A DNA stretch of 64,000 nucleotides, from NCBI RefSeq assembly GCF_030247195.1, contig NC_080671.1:98071845-98135844 (forward strand), written 5' to 3'. Numbering within the stretch: the stretch's first letter is position 1; each line of letters begins with the position of its first letter. Source of the DNA: Topomyia yanbarensis. Lineage: Eukaryota > Arthropoda > Insecta > Diptera > Culicidae. A program made the position numbers and the translations under genes. Below the pieces are notes generated by a model. That model saw nothing but the letters and a program-made list of their open reading frames with translations. It was not told where the DNA came from and did not search any database. This document shows positions 46,501 to 55,830 of this stretch, piece after piece.

Positions 46501-49500
46501 GGGATCTGCCGACTGCTGGTCTGACCGAGCCAGTTTGAAAGAACAGCGAATACTCTGCCGACTCCGGGACCTCGTGGACCTCCGGCGACAGTATATCTGA
46601 CCAACTCAATCTGAGACGTGCTGTCCGACGACCCGATCCGGGAGTAAGTACTTTTTTCTATTTACAAAGAACCAAGCGGCAACCCTCTGCCACACCTTCG
46701 CTAGCTGATGTAATGGTTTCCGCGGCCCTCATCAGTCAACTACAATAAATCCCACCACTAGCGGAACGCAACGGACTGTGGGCCTTCTGCCACGCTCCCC
46801 ACCGGGTGCTGGAGAGGTCTCTCGCGGCCCAAACCAGCCAAGACAAGAGAAGCGACGAGCCAAACTGAATCAAATACAGTCGCACCAGCGATGGGCCCTC
46901 TGCCACGCCACGCAACGGCAATGGAGAGGGCGCCTAGTGCCCTACAAGACCACCATAAAACGTGTTTCTTCCATAAAATCACCAAGCACCAGCACGGCCC
47001 ATTCAGTCAAGACCGAACCCTCAACACTTATCGAGTACAAGCAAGGTCGGAGAAACATCACTTTTCGATTCCGCTGAAGGATGATCTTCACGGGTGTCTC
47101 TTTTCAATCCCTCCTAATTCATTCATCCGCAGTTTCAGTGAGTTTGGGCTTAAACTGTGGTATTATTTGGTTCTCTCCGGATAACAAACAAAGCTGTACC
47201 TGACTGAAACAGAAGTTGGAGGAGATAATTGGAAAGGCAGGGGACTTCCGTTTTATTGGCGAACCATATGGCCTTTACCAGAATAAGGTATTCCTTTACA
47301 TTCCGTGGAATCCCAAGGAATTTTTGAAGAGTACTGATGTTTTAATGAGGCTAGATTTCCATAATCCTGATTGGCTGGCAGTTTGCTGGGAAGTTTTAAG
47401 AACCAAGTCGATTACAGAGAAAATACAGCAGTATTTTCGCAATATCTGAAATTCCTGGCAAAAAGGGTTATAAACTGAACCATGGCTTCCAAAAAGTCAT
47501 AGCAAGTTTATAAACCTAAATCGGTTTAAGCCGAATTTTAATGACGGTATCTCTTCGCGGATGTTGTCGTTTTATTATCTCAGTAATGCTTAGGGGTGTG
47601 TCTTTATTACTTTGGAAGTGAAGAATACTTCCGTATTATCTATGTTCTATGTTTCGTTATTTTCCTTATCTCTAACCTTACTACTTCTCCAATCCTTCCT
47701 ATCAGGGAAACGATGAAACAACAAATAATGACAAGGCACAATTCTTCAACCAACATGCGGAACGTGTCATTTGAGCCAGCCGTTACTGATTCCTGATCAG
47801 CCACCTGAAGCACACGCCATGTTGCTACCAGATTCTAGTGACCACCAAAATCTAAGAGCTCCACATTACAAATCTCTAAGCATAAAATTGTAGACAGAGC
47901 CCACCGTCGAAGCCACGAAAACAGTATAAACGCCCTTGATTTAAAAAAGACTTATCAGGAGCTGTTTTAAATATTGAGAGGTTAGGATTCGATCAACTCA
48001 GCTCGCCATTGTCTTCTCTTCTTTAATGTATAACGAGTGGAACTGATTGCAATAGGTTTGCCAACTCTAATTAGACTCCCACCTGGAGATTTTCACTACC
48101 CTAGGATAGGCTGCAAAAACATGAGTGTTTTGTATTGGCAAAGCATAATGCGTACCACTGTTCCGTCCCGTTCACATTAAGCTTTGTGAACACCCACAGT
48201 TTGTTTTGTTGGTTTAGGTGGGTGTAGAATTTCATTTCCCCGGCTAGCAGCAAAGAACCCAAGAGTACCAGCCATTCTCGCTGTAGTGGATAAGCCGAAC
48301 ATTGCTCTCCATCACAGCGGAAGAGAGGAGTGAAATACACTGCAGTGTCTTGCGGAATTCTTCGCGGGTTATTCGTCGCAAAGGATTTTTATTTTTTATA
48401 GAGATTTTAATCTAAGGAGCATTCGCCTCGTTTCGGATTAAATTTCTTTTGGAAAAATCTCTAACCCCATGTGTGGGGGGGTTGCGAATCGAACCCAGGT
48501 GAGCTGCGTACAAGGCAATCGATTTACCAACTACGCTATGCCCGTTCCCTCGTTGCAAAGGAGATTCCAACAAAGAAGTAAGTAAATCTCTCCTCACTGA
48601 CAGTAAGTCCACAGTTGTGGACCGCTGCAGGAGCTGGTAGCATAGCACCAGAAAAATTCTTTTCAAACAGACACACTCAGTACTATAAAAGTTTAAAAAT
48701 GTGTTGTTTCACCAGTCCCGGAAAAATTGAGGTAAAACCAGGAGGCCCGGAGATCGCGCACAAAAACCGGAGTTTCCGGGTCAAACGCGGCAGGGGTCAA
48801 CTCTAGATCGCAATGTGGATCAACTTTGTTTATGTACGATTTTCAGGGCAATTTTTGTCTTACTTATAACACCTAATCCTTTTTTTATGAGCTTATGCTT
48901 TGTTCAAATGTACGTATTTGTGTATACCACTCATGGTCAAACATAACATTATTTTACTGCCCCATAATTGCGAGTCAAACCTATGTAGGGAATCTCATAG
49001 AACATGTTTGACGAAAGAGCGCTTATATTTCCCGGCTGCCATCTTGCCCCATACTTCCCTATACAAGTTTTGCCCAAATAAAGCTTGCTCCAATATTAAT
49101 ACTCTACAATAGACTGAACTTTGACGCTATAAAATATTTTTTATACCCCATGTCAAGATTTTTTTAAATATTGCGATAAGTTAATATTCAAGAGCGTGAC
49201 CTTTTTGATTCCAAACACATAGTTTTACACGAGACGTTAGTAATATCAGTAATATCACTTTTAATGATCGTGTAAGGCGAGAAATGACGGAATTCCCATA
49301 CTTGCCCTATAATATCATTACTTAGTGATGACACATGATTGCCCCTAATTAATAGCTTCTTGCATGCAATAAGCAGAATCGAAGCATCATGGTGCTTACA
49401 TTGCGGCCCAACAGGCGGTTATCGATGTTCTGGTGAGGGCTCTTTTCAAGCAATCGAAACGCCCATAAAATGATTAAAATACTTTCTTAGGGACCATTCA

Positions 49501-50594
49501 TAAATTACGTAACGCTTTTAGGGGGGGGGGGGTTCGACAAGTTGTTACAGAAGAAAAAATTTTTTTTTAAGAATTTGTTACGTAATAGGGGAGGGGTGAT
49601 AAAGAAATTTGTTACATGGGGGAGGGGGAGTCAATTTTGGGCAATTTTTGCGTTACGTAATTTATGAATGGTCCCTTAATGAAGACGTGCAGGTTATGCA
49701 CGTTATGGTAACTGAAAGCTTGTCCAGAAATACATCACAACCCATTACATCTGTCCATCTAGATTTTGAATTTAATAGTGACCTTCGATTATAGCGGCAA
49801 TTGGGGCGGAGAAAACATTTTCCTGATGGTTTACTTGGTGGTTTTTGTTTGTAGTTTGACGATTCACCCGTTTAGTGAGCGAAAAATGTACTTAGGTATT
49901 AGAAAGCTAGTATTATAAGAACTAAAGAAACAAAACATTATCTAGTTCTTCAACCATTACTAAATTTAGAAACGATCGTGTACTTACTCATAGCTCCTGC
50001 CTCGAGAGCTGTAGGAGCTTCTATTTCGTCTCCTCCCGGCACTCCGTTCGCCCATGTAAATCCCCGGCGTTGGGGTATGCGCCCTCTCGGTTACAGAATA
50101 ATCCACTCGAATAGTTCTCTCGTGCACGACCATCCCGTTGCATCGGACCTTCGCAGCGGAAGCGTCATGTAGCTCTCGAAAATATACGAACCCAAATCCG
50201 CGGGATGCTTTCGTTTTAGCATCGTACACTATCTGCACCTTCTCGATGGAACCGTACGTGCCGAAAATAGTTTCCAGATCCGATTCTTGCGTATAGTTGC
50301 TCAATCCAAACACTCCCAGACATGTGTTCGGCGGTGGATCAACGGGCCGGATGCGCTCCGGCGTCGAACGGAACGACGAACCGGAACTGGTGGTTCGACT
50401 CGTGCTGCTATGGCAACTGATATGCCGGTGGCGCCGATGCCCAGAACCTCTAGAATGCTTTCGGCTATGCTGCCGAGTCGAAGAACTGCGTCGTCGACGG
50501 TAGCTGCGAGGTGGTGTCCTACTGCGGCTTCGCGATTGCACCTGAATAAAATAAAATGTTTTAAAATGTTGAAACTGTTTTAATATATCACCAT
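40395..50594 (-). CDS. tra2: Transformer-2 homologue (whole gene span, spliced)
   Basis: Tra2 is a nuclear SR-like splicing activator. In insects it helps splice doublesex and fruitless pre-mRNAs, and it has general splicing roles. Proposed coding segments are 50594-50592 (ATG), 50541-49988 and 40560-40395, which sum to 240 codons plus stop with matching phases. Domains: N-terminal RS region (about 2-70), RRM (about 74-152) with RNP2 LGVFGL and RNP1 RGFGFVYF, the diagnostic linker RAHTPTPGIYMG, and a C-terminal RS/His-rich region (about 170-240). The linker after the RRM separates Tra2 from other SR proteins. The RS regions use mixed Arg codons, arguing against a processed copy, and introns are retained. 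Mosquitoes can have several tra2 paralogues; which one this is cannot be told here. The ATG exon is the least certain part. Confidence 0.9.
40600..41322. other. Intron DNA with repeat fragments
   Basis: The words AGGCACGTAGCCAGTGGGGG near 40915 resemble a phrase common in mosquito transposon ends. A minus frame at 41030-41290 is unrecognised. It ends at the duplication of the next MITE. Confidence 0.3.
41323..41791. mobile_element. hAT-like 469-bp MITE, inverted relative
   Basis: It starts CAGAGCTGCAAATTTTCA and ends TGAAAATTTGCACCACTG (inverse CAGTGGTGCAAATTTTCA), flanked by a perfect 8-bp duplication GTTGACAG at 41315-41322 and 41792-41799. Interior words (ATCATGCCC, TGTTCGTTTCCATT, ATTCATTC) match the inverse of 32444-32913 loosely, so it is a diverged relative in the opposite orientation. 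Confidence 0.92.
41800..42734. other. Intron DNA, possible LINE tail and exon-like stretch
   Basis: The part 42060-42310 recalls the 3' region of the LINE at 5511-8640 (CAATTACCTCAAAATCAACAG and ATGTGTCGGAA words). At 42535-42628 (plus strand) a stretch open in one frame (ISPAPDQNAEEPATADEP...) is preceded by TTGTTTTCAG and followed by GTAAGT, so it mimics an internal exon. More likely it is the end of a LINE ORF1. Confidence 0.35.
43801..44691. mobile_element. hAT-like foldback element inside the LINE
   Basis: An 891-bp palindromic element with ends TAGAGTGGGACA and TGTCCCACCCTA, flanked by a perfect 8-bp duplication CTGACTAC at 43793-43800 and 44692-44699. The halves are inverted copies (GCCCGCGGTTTAAAGTTTAC near 43923 against the inverse near 44560). 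Removing the element and one duplication rejoins the LINE frame as RPLTTWREDHKLLDPHQ, which proves the insertion boundaries. Confidence 0.93.
46160..46412 (+). mobile_element. Helitron-like non-autonomous element
   Basis: A 253-bp unit beginning TC, with (TCTA)n and TATATATAAAAG near the start, then GTATGTATATGATTTATAGA and ACGGCTTAACCGATTGCC. It ends GCGCGATGGGAATTAACTAG, with the next base T. It lies between A (46159) and T (46413) with no duplication, as Helitrons do. The CTAG end after a GC-rich short stem fits the CTRR rule. It interrupts the 3' part of the surrounding LINE. No Rep/helicase gene is present. Confidence 0.75.
46641..47205. other. LINE 3'UTR-like DNA with a duplicated phrase
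   Basis: The GC-richer sequence 46620-46990 follows the LINE C-terminus and probably is its 3'UTR. The phrase GGGCC(C/T)TCTGCCACGC occurs twice (near 46780 and 46895). Beyond 47000 nothing is recognised. Confidence 0.4.
47216..47449 (+). CDS. Unrecognised 77-residue frame
   Basis: It encodes a compact globular-looking segment (FRFIGEPYGLYQNKVFLYIPWNP, then FHNPDWLAVCWEVLRTKSITEKIQQ) with a normal stop at 47447-47449. Composition is protein-like, unlike the random frames nearby. The W...VLRT portion faintly recalls LINE ORF1 C-terminal domains, but I cannot assign a family. It may be a retroelement fragment. It lies antisense in the tra2 intron. Confidence 0.25.
   Translation: MEEIIGKAGDFRFIGEPYGLYQNKVFLYIPWNPKEFLKSTDVLMRLDFHNPDWLAVCWEVLRTKSITEKIQQYFRNI
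47450..48069. other. Intron DNA with dispersed repeat
   Basis: The part 47830-47930 is a copy of the repeat at 33401-33540, same orientation. The rest is unassigned. Confidence 0.4.
48070..48340 (-). mobile_element. SINE-like body, inverted copy
   Basis: The inverse of this stretch matches 35850-36180: GAGAGCAAT(G)TTCGGCTTAT, CACTACAGCGAGAATGG, GCATTATGCTTTGCCAA, GAAAATCTCC. The tRNA-like head is not evident here. Confidence 0.55.
48395..48552 (-). mobile_element. tRNA-derived SINE, copy 1 (minus)
   Basis: On the minus strand the head has an A-box region TAGCGTAGTTGGTAA (48538-48524) and a B box GGTTCGATTCG (48495-48485), then a body with GTTAGAGATTTTTCC and CGAGGCGAATGCTCCTTA and an A-rich end near 48395. 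It is a tRNA-derived SINE, Feilai-like in layout. A more diverged copy in the same orientation lies at 57075-57235. Confidence 0.75.
48553..49221. other. Intron DNA, nothing recognised
   Basis: Short frames only. A palindrome-poor mixed sequence with no bounded repeat. Confidence 0.3.
49222..49345. mobile_element. Small MITE with TAATGTCATTACT words, copy 2
   Basis: Shares TTTAATGA(A/T)CGTGTAAGG, GACGGAATTCCCATAC and ACTTAGTGATGACAC with 25423-25573. The ends are more decayed than in copy 1. Confidence 0.5.
49490..49675. mobile_element. PIF/Harbinger-like MITE, copy 2
   Basis: A 186-bp element starting GGGACCATTCATAAATTACG and ending with its near-perfect inverse (AATTTATGAATGGTCCC), flanked by TTA at 49487-49489 and 49676-49678. 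The inside has poly-G runs. It is shorter than the 296-bp relative at 314-609. Confidence 0.82.
49988..50541 (-). CDS. tra2: tra2 exon with N-terminal RS domain and RRM
   Basis: On the minus strand the acceptor TTTTATTTTATTCAG ends at 50542 and the donor ATGA|GTAAGTA starts at 49987, giving 554 bp in one open frame (184 codons plus 2 nt). It encodes VQSRSRSRTPPRSYRRRR, a Ser/Arg/His stretch, the RRM with RNP2 LGVFGL and RNP1 RGFGFVYF, then VDYSVTERAHTPTPG and a start of the second RS domain. The RRM binds purine-rich exonic splicing enhancers. Aromatic positions expected in the RNPs are conserved (F in LGVFGL; F, F, Y and F in RNP1). Confidence 0.93.
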
Positions 50595-50745
50595 TTTCCA
50601 GCAATCAGCTGTTAATTCGATGCGAAAATTTGGAAGTGAAAATTTTAACGGTTGAAACACATGGCCTGCTCGGTTTCAAGCGGTTTGAAACAACCAAACA
50701 TCGAGACGCTAAGCGGTTAAGGTGAAGGCGTTAACTGTTGCCATT
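50592..50745 (-). other. tra2: Probable tra2 5'UTR and ATG-only coding exon
   Basis: On the minus strand GGAAAATGG gives an ATG at 50594-50592 with A at -3. Unspliced, it meets TAA after four codons. A donor GTGATA directly follows the ATG and the acceptor at 50542 is 50 bp away, so splicing would give M then VQSRSRS. The upstream 150 bp look non-repetitive and would be 5'UTR. A more distant first exon is possible. Confidence 0.45.
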
Positions 50746-50781
50746 TCTCATTTCTGCTTGTATTTGCTTATTAAGAACATT

Positions 50782-51224
50782 ACGAAAACCAAAGAGAATA
50801 GTGAAAGAGACGAAGAGTGAAAATCAGTCAAAACGGCAACACTCCCTTTATGATGATTTCAACACTAGAATTTTGGCAACCGCTTCTACAGGCAGCACTT
50901 TAAATGACTCCTATTATATTTTGAAAACAAACCGTATGTCGATCGATGGATTTGTTTATCAAACGATGTGCATTTCGAAACAAAGAGATGAAATAATTCT
51001 AAAGCTTATTTTTACTCATACATATACTCTAGAATGCACCTTACAATCACGATTGAGCTAAATTCTGACGAAAATTCAAATTTCTTTTTTGATAGAAGTA
51101 CAATACTTATCTCCTCCAACTCAGGCATGAGTAATGTTTATTTACATTGCACGATTGGTCTGCTCAATAAGGTATTTTTGGCTTCACACTATTCGTCTCT
51201 TTCCCTATTCTCTTTGACGAAAAC
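50782..51224. mobile_element. Foldback/MITE with 43-bp arms
   Basis: The left arm GAAAACCAAAGAGAATAGTG (continuing AAAGAGACGAAGAGTG) and the right arm (inverse GTTTTCGTCAAAGAGAATAG) bracket about 440 bp. The frames inside are not protein-like. It lies just upstream of the tra2 5'UTR and so may form part of its promoter region. Confidence 0.65.
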
Positions 51225-51309
51225 ATGCAAAAACCCCAGGGCTGCTCGAAAGAAATTTACAGTAGCATTTAATCGACAAATAATAAAATAATAAATTTTA
51301 TAATTATTT

Positions 51310-51544
51310 CTCGACAAACATATGATTACGGCCTAAAAGCCAACTGTCAAAATCCACTTTGAATGGAAATTCCAGACAAACCGTTACTAGTCGAACACAG
51401 TTCACAACAGTTTATGAAAGAGAAAACTTTTCTCTTTCGTTTACTACCAACATCTGTGATTGGCGTGTAACGGTTTGTTCGGAATTTCCATTCAAAGTGG
51501 ATTGTGACAGTTGGCTTTTAGGCCGTAATCATATGTTTGTCGAG
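51310..51544. mobile_element. Long-hairpin MITE, 78-bp arms
   Basis: A 235-bp element beginning CTCGACAAACATATGATTAC. The first 78 bp are almost perfectly inverted at the end (GTAATCATATGTTTGTCGAG). It is flanked by ATTT at 51306-51309 and 51545-51548, which may be a 4-bp duplication. No coding content. Near-identical arms imply a young element or an inserted palindrome. Confidence 0.85.
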
Positions 51545-52109
51545 ATTTCAGTTTCAATAACATTCCCAATAGGGATCTTTAAGGGTGTGCGGGTTAAGAC
51601 ATATTATGATGCAGATTAGTACCGTGAGTTAATATCTCAGTCCTTTTCTTATTTTTAGGCCCGAAACTATTGAAAAAAACATTTTTTAGTTTGTTTCCTT
51701 TTAGAACAATAACACATCCAAACCCGTGCGACTTGCACGACTCTATAGGTTGCCTTATCAGATCTACCATAGTTTGCAGATGAAACTTGGGACGGCTGGC
51801 TGTTAGCGGATTGACAAAGTACCAGATCATGCTGTGTGGGGTGCTGTCCCGGTTAACGATTAGGCGAACAAGATATTTGCAGATACGTCATTTAATCGGT
51901 CAACTGCCAGTTTGTTGGTTGAATTTAATTTGGTTTTTTTAAATTTAAAAATCAGAAAAGGATAATTAAGATTTAAGAATGATATGAATGCACTCGTAAG
52001 AACACCTGCTATCAATAAATACGAAAAACTGGCACAATTTTTCCAAATTAAAGATCCCTATTACAATTTGGTTCGACACAGAGTTCTCCCAGTACATTTA
52101 CAATAACAT
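51545..52109. other. Intergenic DNA, nothing recognised
   Basis: A 78-codon minus frame at 51594-51830 has no recognisable family. The rest is AT-rich. Confidence 0.3.
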
Positions 52110-52381
52110 CACAAACTAAAGACATAACTCTCGAAAACAATGCTTCGGCCGCTTCAACGGTCATTTTAACTATATTTGTAGTTGGACTGTGGCCACATTT
52201 GCAATTATGGCGTCACTGACATATGTACAAGCATATGGTGGATTAACCACTAGTGAAAGAACCTGAGGGGTAACCAACCAGCAAATGAGTGTTTGGGGCC
52301 GTAAATAAAAGGTGGAGCTACTGTTGCAGGATAGATATTTTTTAGGGAAATCCCTCATTGTGTTATATCTGCTAGTCTATG
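52110..52381. mobile_element. CACAGAC-family MITE, diverged copy
   Basis: About 70-80% similar by eye to 52979-53274, in the same orientation (AATAATGCTTCG, TATTTGTAGTTGGGACTGTGG and AATAAAAGGTGGAGCTA counterparts). The termini CACAAACTAAAGACATAAC and the inverse of TTATATCTGCTAGTCTATG are decayed. The flanks ATAACAT and ATAAAAC could be a worn 7-bp duplication. Confidence 0.75.
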
Positions 52382-52411
52382 ATAAAACTGCAGGTAACAG
52401 TAAATTTTACT

Positions 52412-52848
52412 GTCCAGTGAAAAAATGATACATTAAATTTTATTCGATGTTAAGAACCCTTTTTACTATAAAAGTTGATTTTGCATTGAAATTTACTGTA
52501 GAAGCTTTAAAGTTTATGTTTCAGTATTGTAGCATTTAGACTTTACTGTAAAGATTGAAAGTGAATTGATTATGAGTTTGAAAATTGAAACTAATTTAAA
52601 ATTTATCAACAAGTAAAAAATCTTCGGAGGGGGGTTTTTTAGCAAAAAACGACCAACGCATACTCTTAGTTTGAAAATAAAAGTTTTATTTTGATTACTA
52701 TTCTTCATAAGCTTAAAAGGAACACTTTTATTTTGATTATTATTCTTGATTAATTTAAAAGTTTTCCTTTCAACCTGATAGTAGGCGTTGATTGTTTGTT
52801 GCTAAGAGCGGAAAATTCTTACTTTTACCAATATTTTTTTCTGTGTGC
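52412..52848. mobile_element. Possible ACAC-ended MITE
   Basis: The left CAGTGAAAAAATGATACATT and the right (inverse ACACAGAAAAAAATATTGG) are loosely inverted, similar to ends at 33589-33976. Weak case. Confidence 0.3.
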
Positions 52849-52978
52849 AGGACCCTCACCTATATCCACTCCTACATAGAACTAATTATTTTAATACCGT
52901 TAAGAACATTTGTGTCAAAACAACAATAACGAATAATGCGGTGTTGTACGTTTCCCTTATAGACACTCATAGTAATAG

Positions 52979-53274
52979 CACAGACTAACAGACATAACAC
53001 TCGAAAATAATGCTTCGCCCACTTTATCGGTCATTTTAAATATATTTGTAGTTGGGACTGTGGCCGCTTTTGAAATTATGGCGCCACTGACATATGAACA
53101 AACATATGGGGGATAGACCACTAGCGAAAAATTGTTCCCAAACCTGAGCGGTAACCCACCAGCATATGTGTATTTGGGACTGTGAATAAAAGGTGGAGCT
53201 AGCGTACTGGGAAAATTGCCGGATCGATATTTTTTAAGGAAATTCCCTCATAGTGTTATGTCTGTTAGTCTGTG
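52979..53274. mobile_element. CACAGAC-family MITE, intact, 7-bp duplication
   Basis: A 296-bp element with perfect terminal inverted repeats of at least 23 bp (start CACAGACTAACAGACATAAC), flanked by an exact 7-bp duplication GTAATAG at 52972-52978 and 53275-53281. No ORF. It shares the terminal pattern CACAGA(C)TAACAGAC and the 7-bp duplication with the otherwise different element at 53426-53699. Confidence 0.92.
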
Positions 53275-53425
53275 GTAATAGACCAGCGAAGGTAGTTTTA
53301 TCGAGCCAAACAAACTTTCAAAAACTGGAGCCAAACGAGTATGACGTCATACAAGGCAAACAAGCAGAACAAGTATTGCGGTTTTTATTTAAAAAATGTA
53401 TTTTGTTATTCACAGTAGGATTCAC

Positions 53426-53699
53426 CACAGATAACAGACGTTTAGGCTAGAACAAAATATCTTCAAAAACCTGTGTAAACTTTCAAATTGATAACCGTTG
53501 GAAATCCGTGTTTCACTATTGCCATCTGCGCAACTGTTTGCTACACGTGTTTGACAGCTGTAACCTAATTGCATTGTATCGAACACTGCGCCATCTACAA
53601 ACGTTTGCCAAACGTGTTTAAGACGTCTTATTTATTCGGAATTTCAGTAGCGGGTATTTACACACGATTCAAATCGAGCCTAAACGTCTGTTATCTGTG
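53426..53699. mobile_element. CACAGATAACAGAC-family MITE, 7-bp duplication
   Basis: A 274-bp element with perfect inverted ends of 23 bp (start CACAGATAACAGACGTTTAG), flanked by an exact 7-bp duplication GATTCAC at 53419-53425 and 53700-53706. Its interior is unlike that of 52979-53274. A duplication of 7 bp is unusual among well-known cut-and-paste superfamilies (8 bp for hAT and P). Confidence 0.92.
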
Positions 53700-53706
53700 G
53701 ATTCAC

Positions 53707-55330
<1,624 letters not shown>

Positions 55331-55349
55331 GTCAGCTGCGCACCCACAC

Positions 55350-55830
55350 AGCGACAGTTTCCCTTCGACGTTTCGCTGTTTGTGGATGCGATTTTTTTGC
55401 AACCATCCTCCTCACATCATATTGACCTATCAAACGTCGCAGAAAGGTCGTGTCCGGTGGTCGTTCGGTAGTTACGCATTGATTGTTGTGTGTCCGTCCC
55501 TGGACTAGTGCGATAGTGAATCGGTTGGCGGAAGAGGAAACGTAGCGAATCCCAGCCGTGGGACAAGACGAGAAAATCAACAGCTGCCTTCGATTGCACT
55601 CGCGGGCCACCGAAGGAAGTCTTATCAAGTCACGAAACAGCCGGTGCAAAGTGCTCCATTTGAAGGTCGCCCTGTGCTTCGAAAAGGGGTGAGAAAAGAC
55701 GAACTACTATGCTGCGGACCATCGCCGTACGGAACGAGAAACTGCTGCTGCAGGGATCACGCCAGGTTCTACGCGGAACTGCCAGAAGGGCGCTCAGCTG
55801 CGAAGCGGTCCGGAAGAGTAACCTTCCGAA
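55350..55830 (+). CDS. First exon of a mitochondrial-protein gene (partial)
   Basis: The start ATG is at 55709 (ACTACTATG), with an in-frame TGA upstream at 55661. The exon encodes MLRTIAVRNEKLLLQGSR and 22 more residues, rich in Arg, Leu and Ala with no acidic residue except two Glu, a typical amphipathic mitochondrial targeting sequence. It ends CCGAA|GTAAGT at 55830/55831, leaving 2 nt of a split codon. The 5' part (about 55350-55708) is non-repetitive, GC-rich and would be 5'UTR; its real start is unknown. Later exons were not found, so the enzyme or carrier cannot be named. Transcribed away from tra2. I recognise the exon by splice site, upstream stop and composition only. Confidence 0.6.

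Larger units (their letters stand above)
42735..46640 (+). pseudogene. R1/I-like LINE relic, endonuclease to RNase H
   Basis: Surviving parts in order: endonuclease (FVIMGDFNDHHTAWGS at about 42755-42800, then TFIRGNTSSVLDVTFAS), RT entry (DFRPLSLL near 43725; LLDPHQFAFRR near 44723), NGVPQGSVT near 44950, RT thumb (GFNISAEKCAITHC near 45105), RNase H (YTDCSK near 45800, FTAEAAA near 45897, LTDPLSV near 45966) and the tail WNGFTNHLRRS with CRLRDL to about 46590. The FADD segment is deleted. It is interrupted by a hAT foldback (43801-44691) and a Helitron-like element (46160-46412). Several frameshifts add to the damage. It lies antisense inside the tra2 intron. The clade is inferred from the RNase H domain and endonuclease motifs. 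Confidence 0.85.
40561..49987 (-). other. tra2: 9.4-kb tra2 intron packed with transposons
   Basis: Bounded by the donor GTAAGTA at 49987-49981 and the acceptor CCTAG ending at 40561 (minus strand). It separates two exons whose split codon fits directly. It contains a hAT MITE (41323-41791), an R1/I-like LINE with nested insertions (42735-46640, opposite strand to tra2), SINEs, and a PIF-like MITE (49490-49675). No other coding exon with RS or RRM features was seen inside, though an alternatively used small exon cannot be excluded. Confidence 0.85.

Noticed and set aside
49978..50583. Plus-strand frames over the tra2 RRM exon
   Set aside because: They are mirror images of the RRM-coding strand, which has clear motifs and splice sites.
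55332..55649. 105-codon minus-strand frame opposite the presequence exon
   Set aside because: It overlaps the 5'UTR of the plus-strand gene, which has a proper donor and start. The frame has no known domain.
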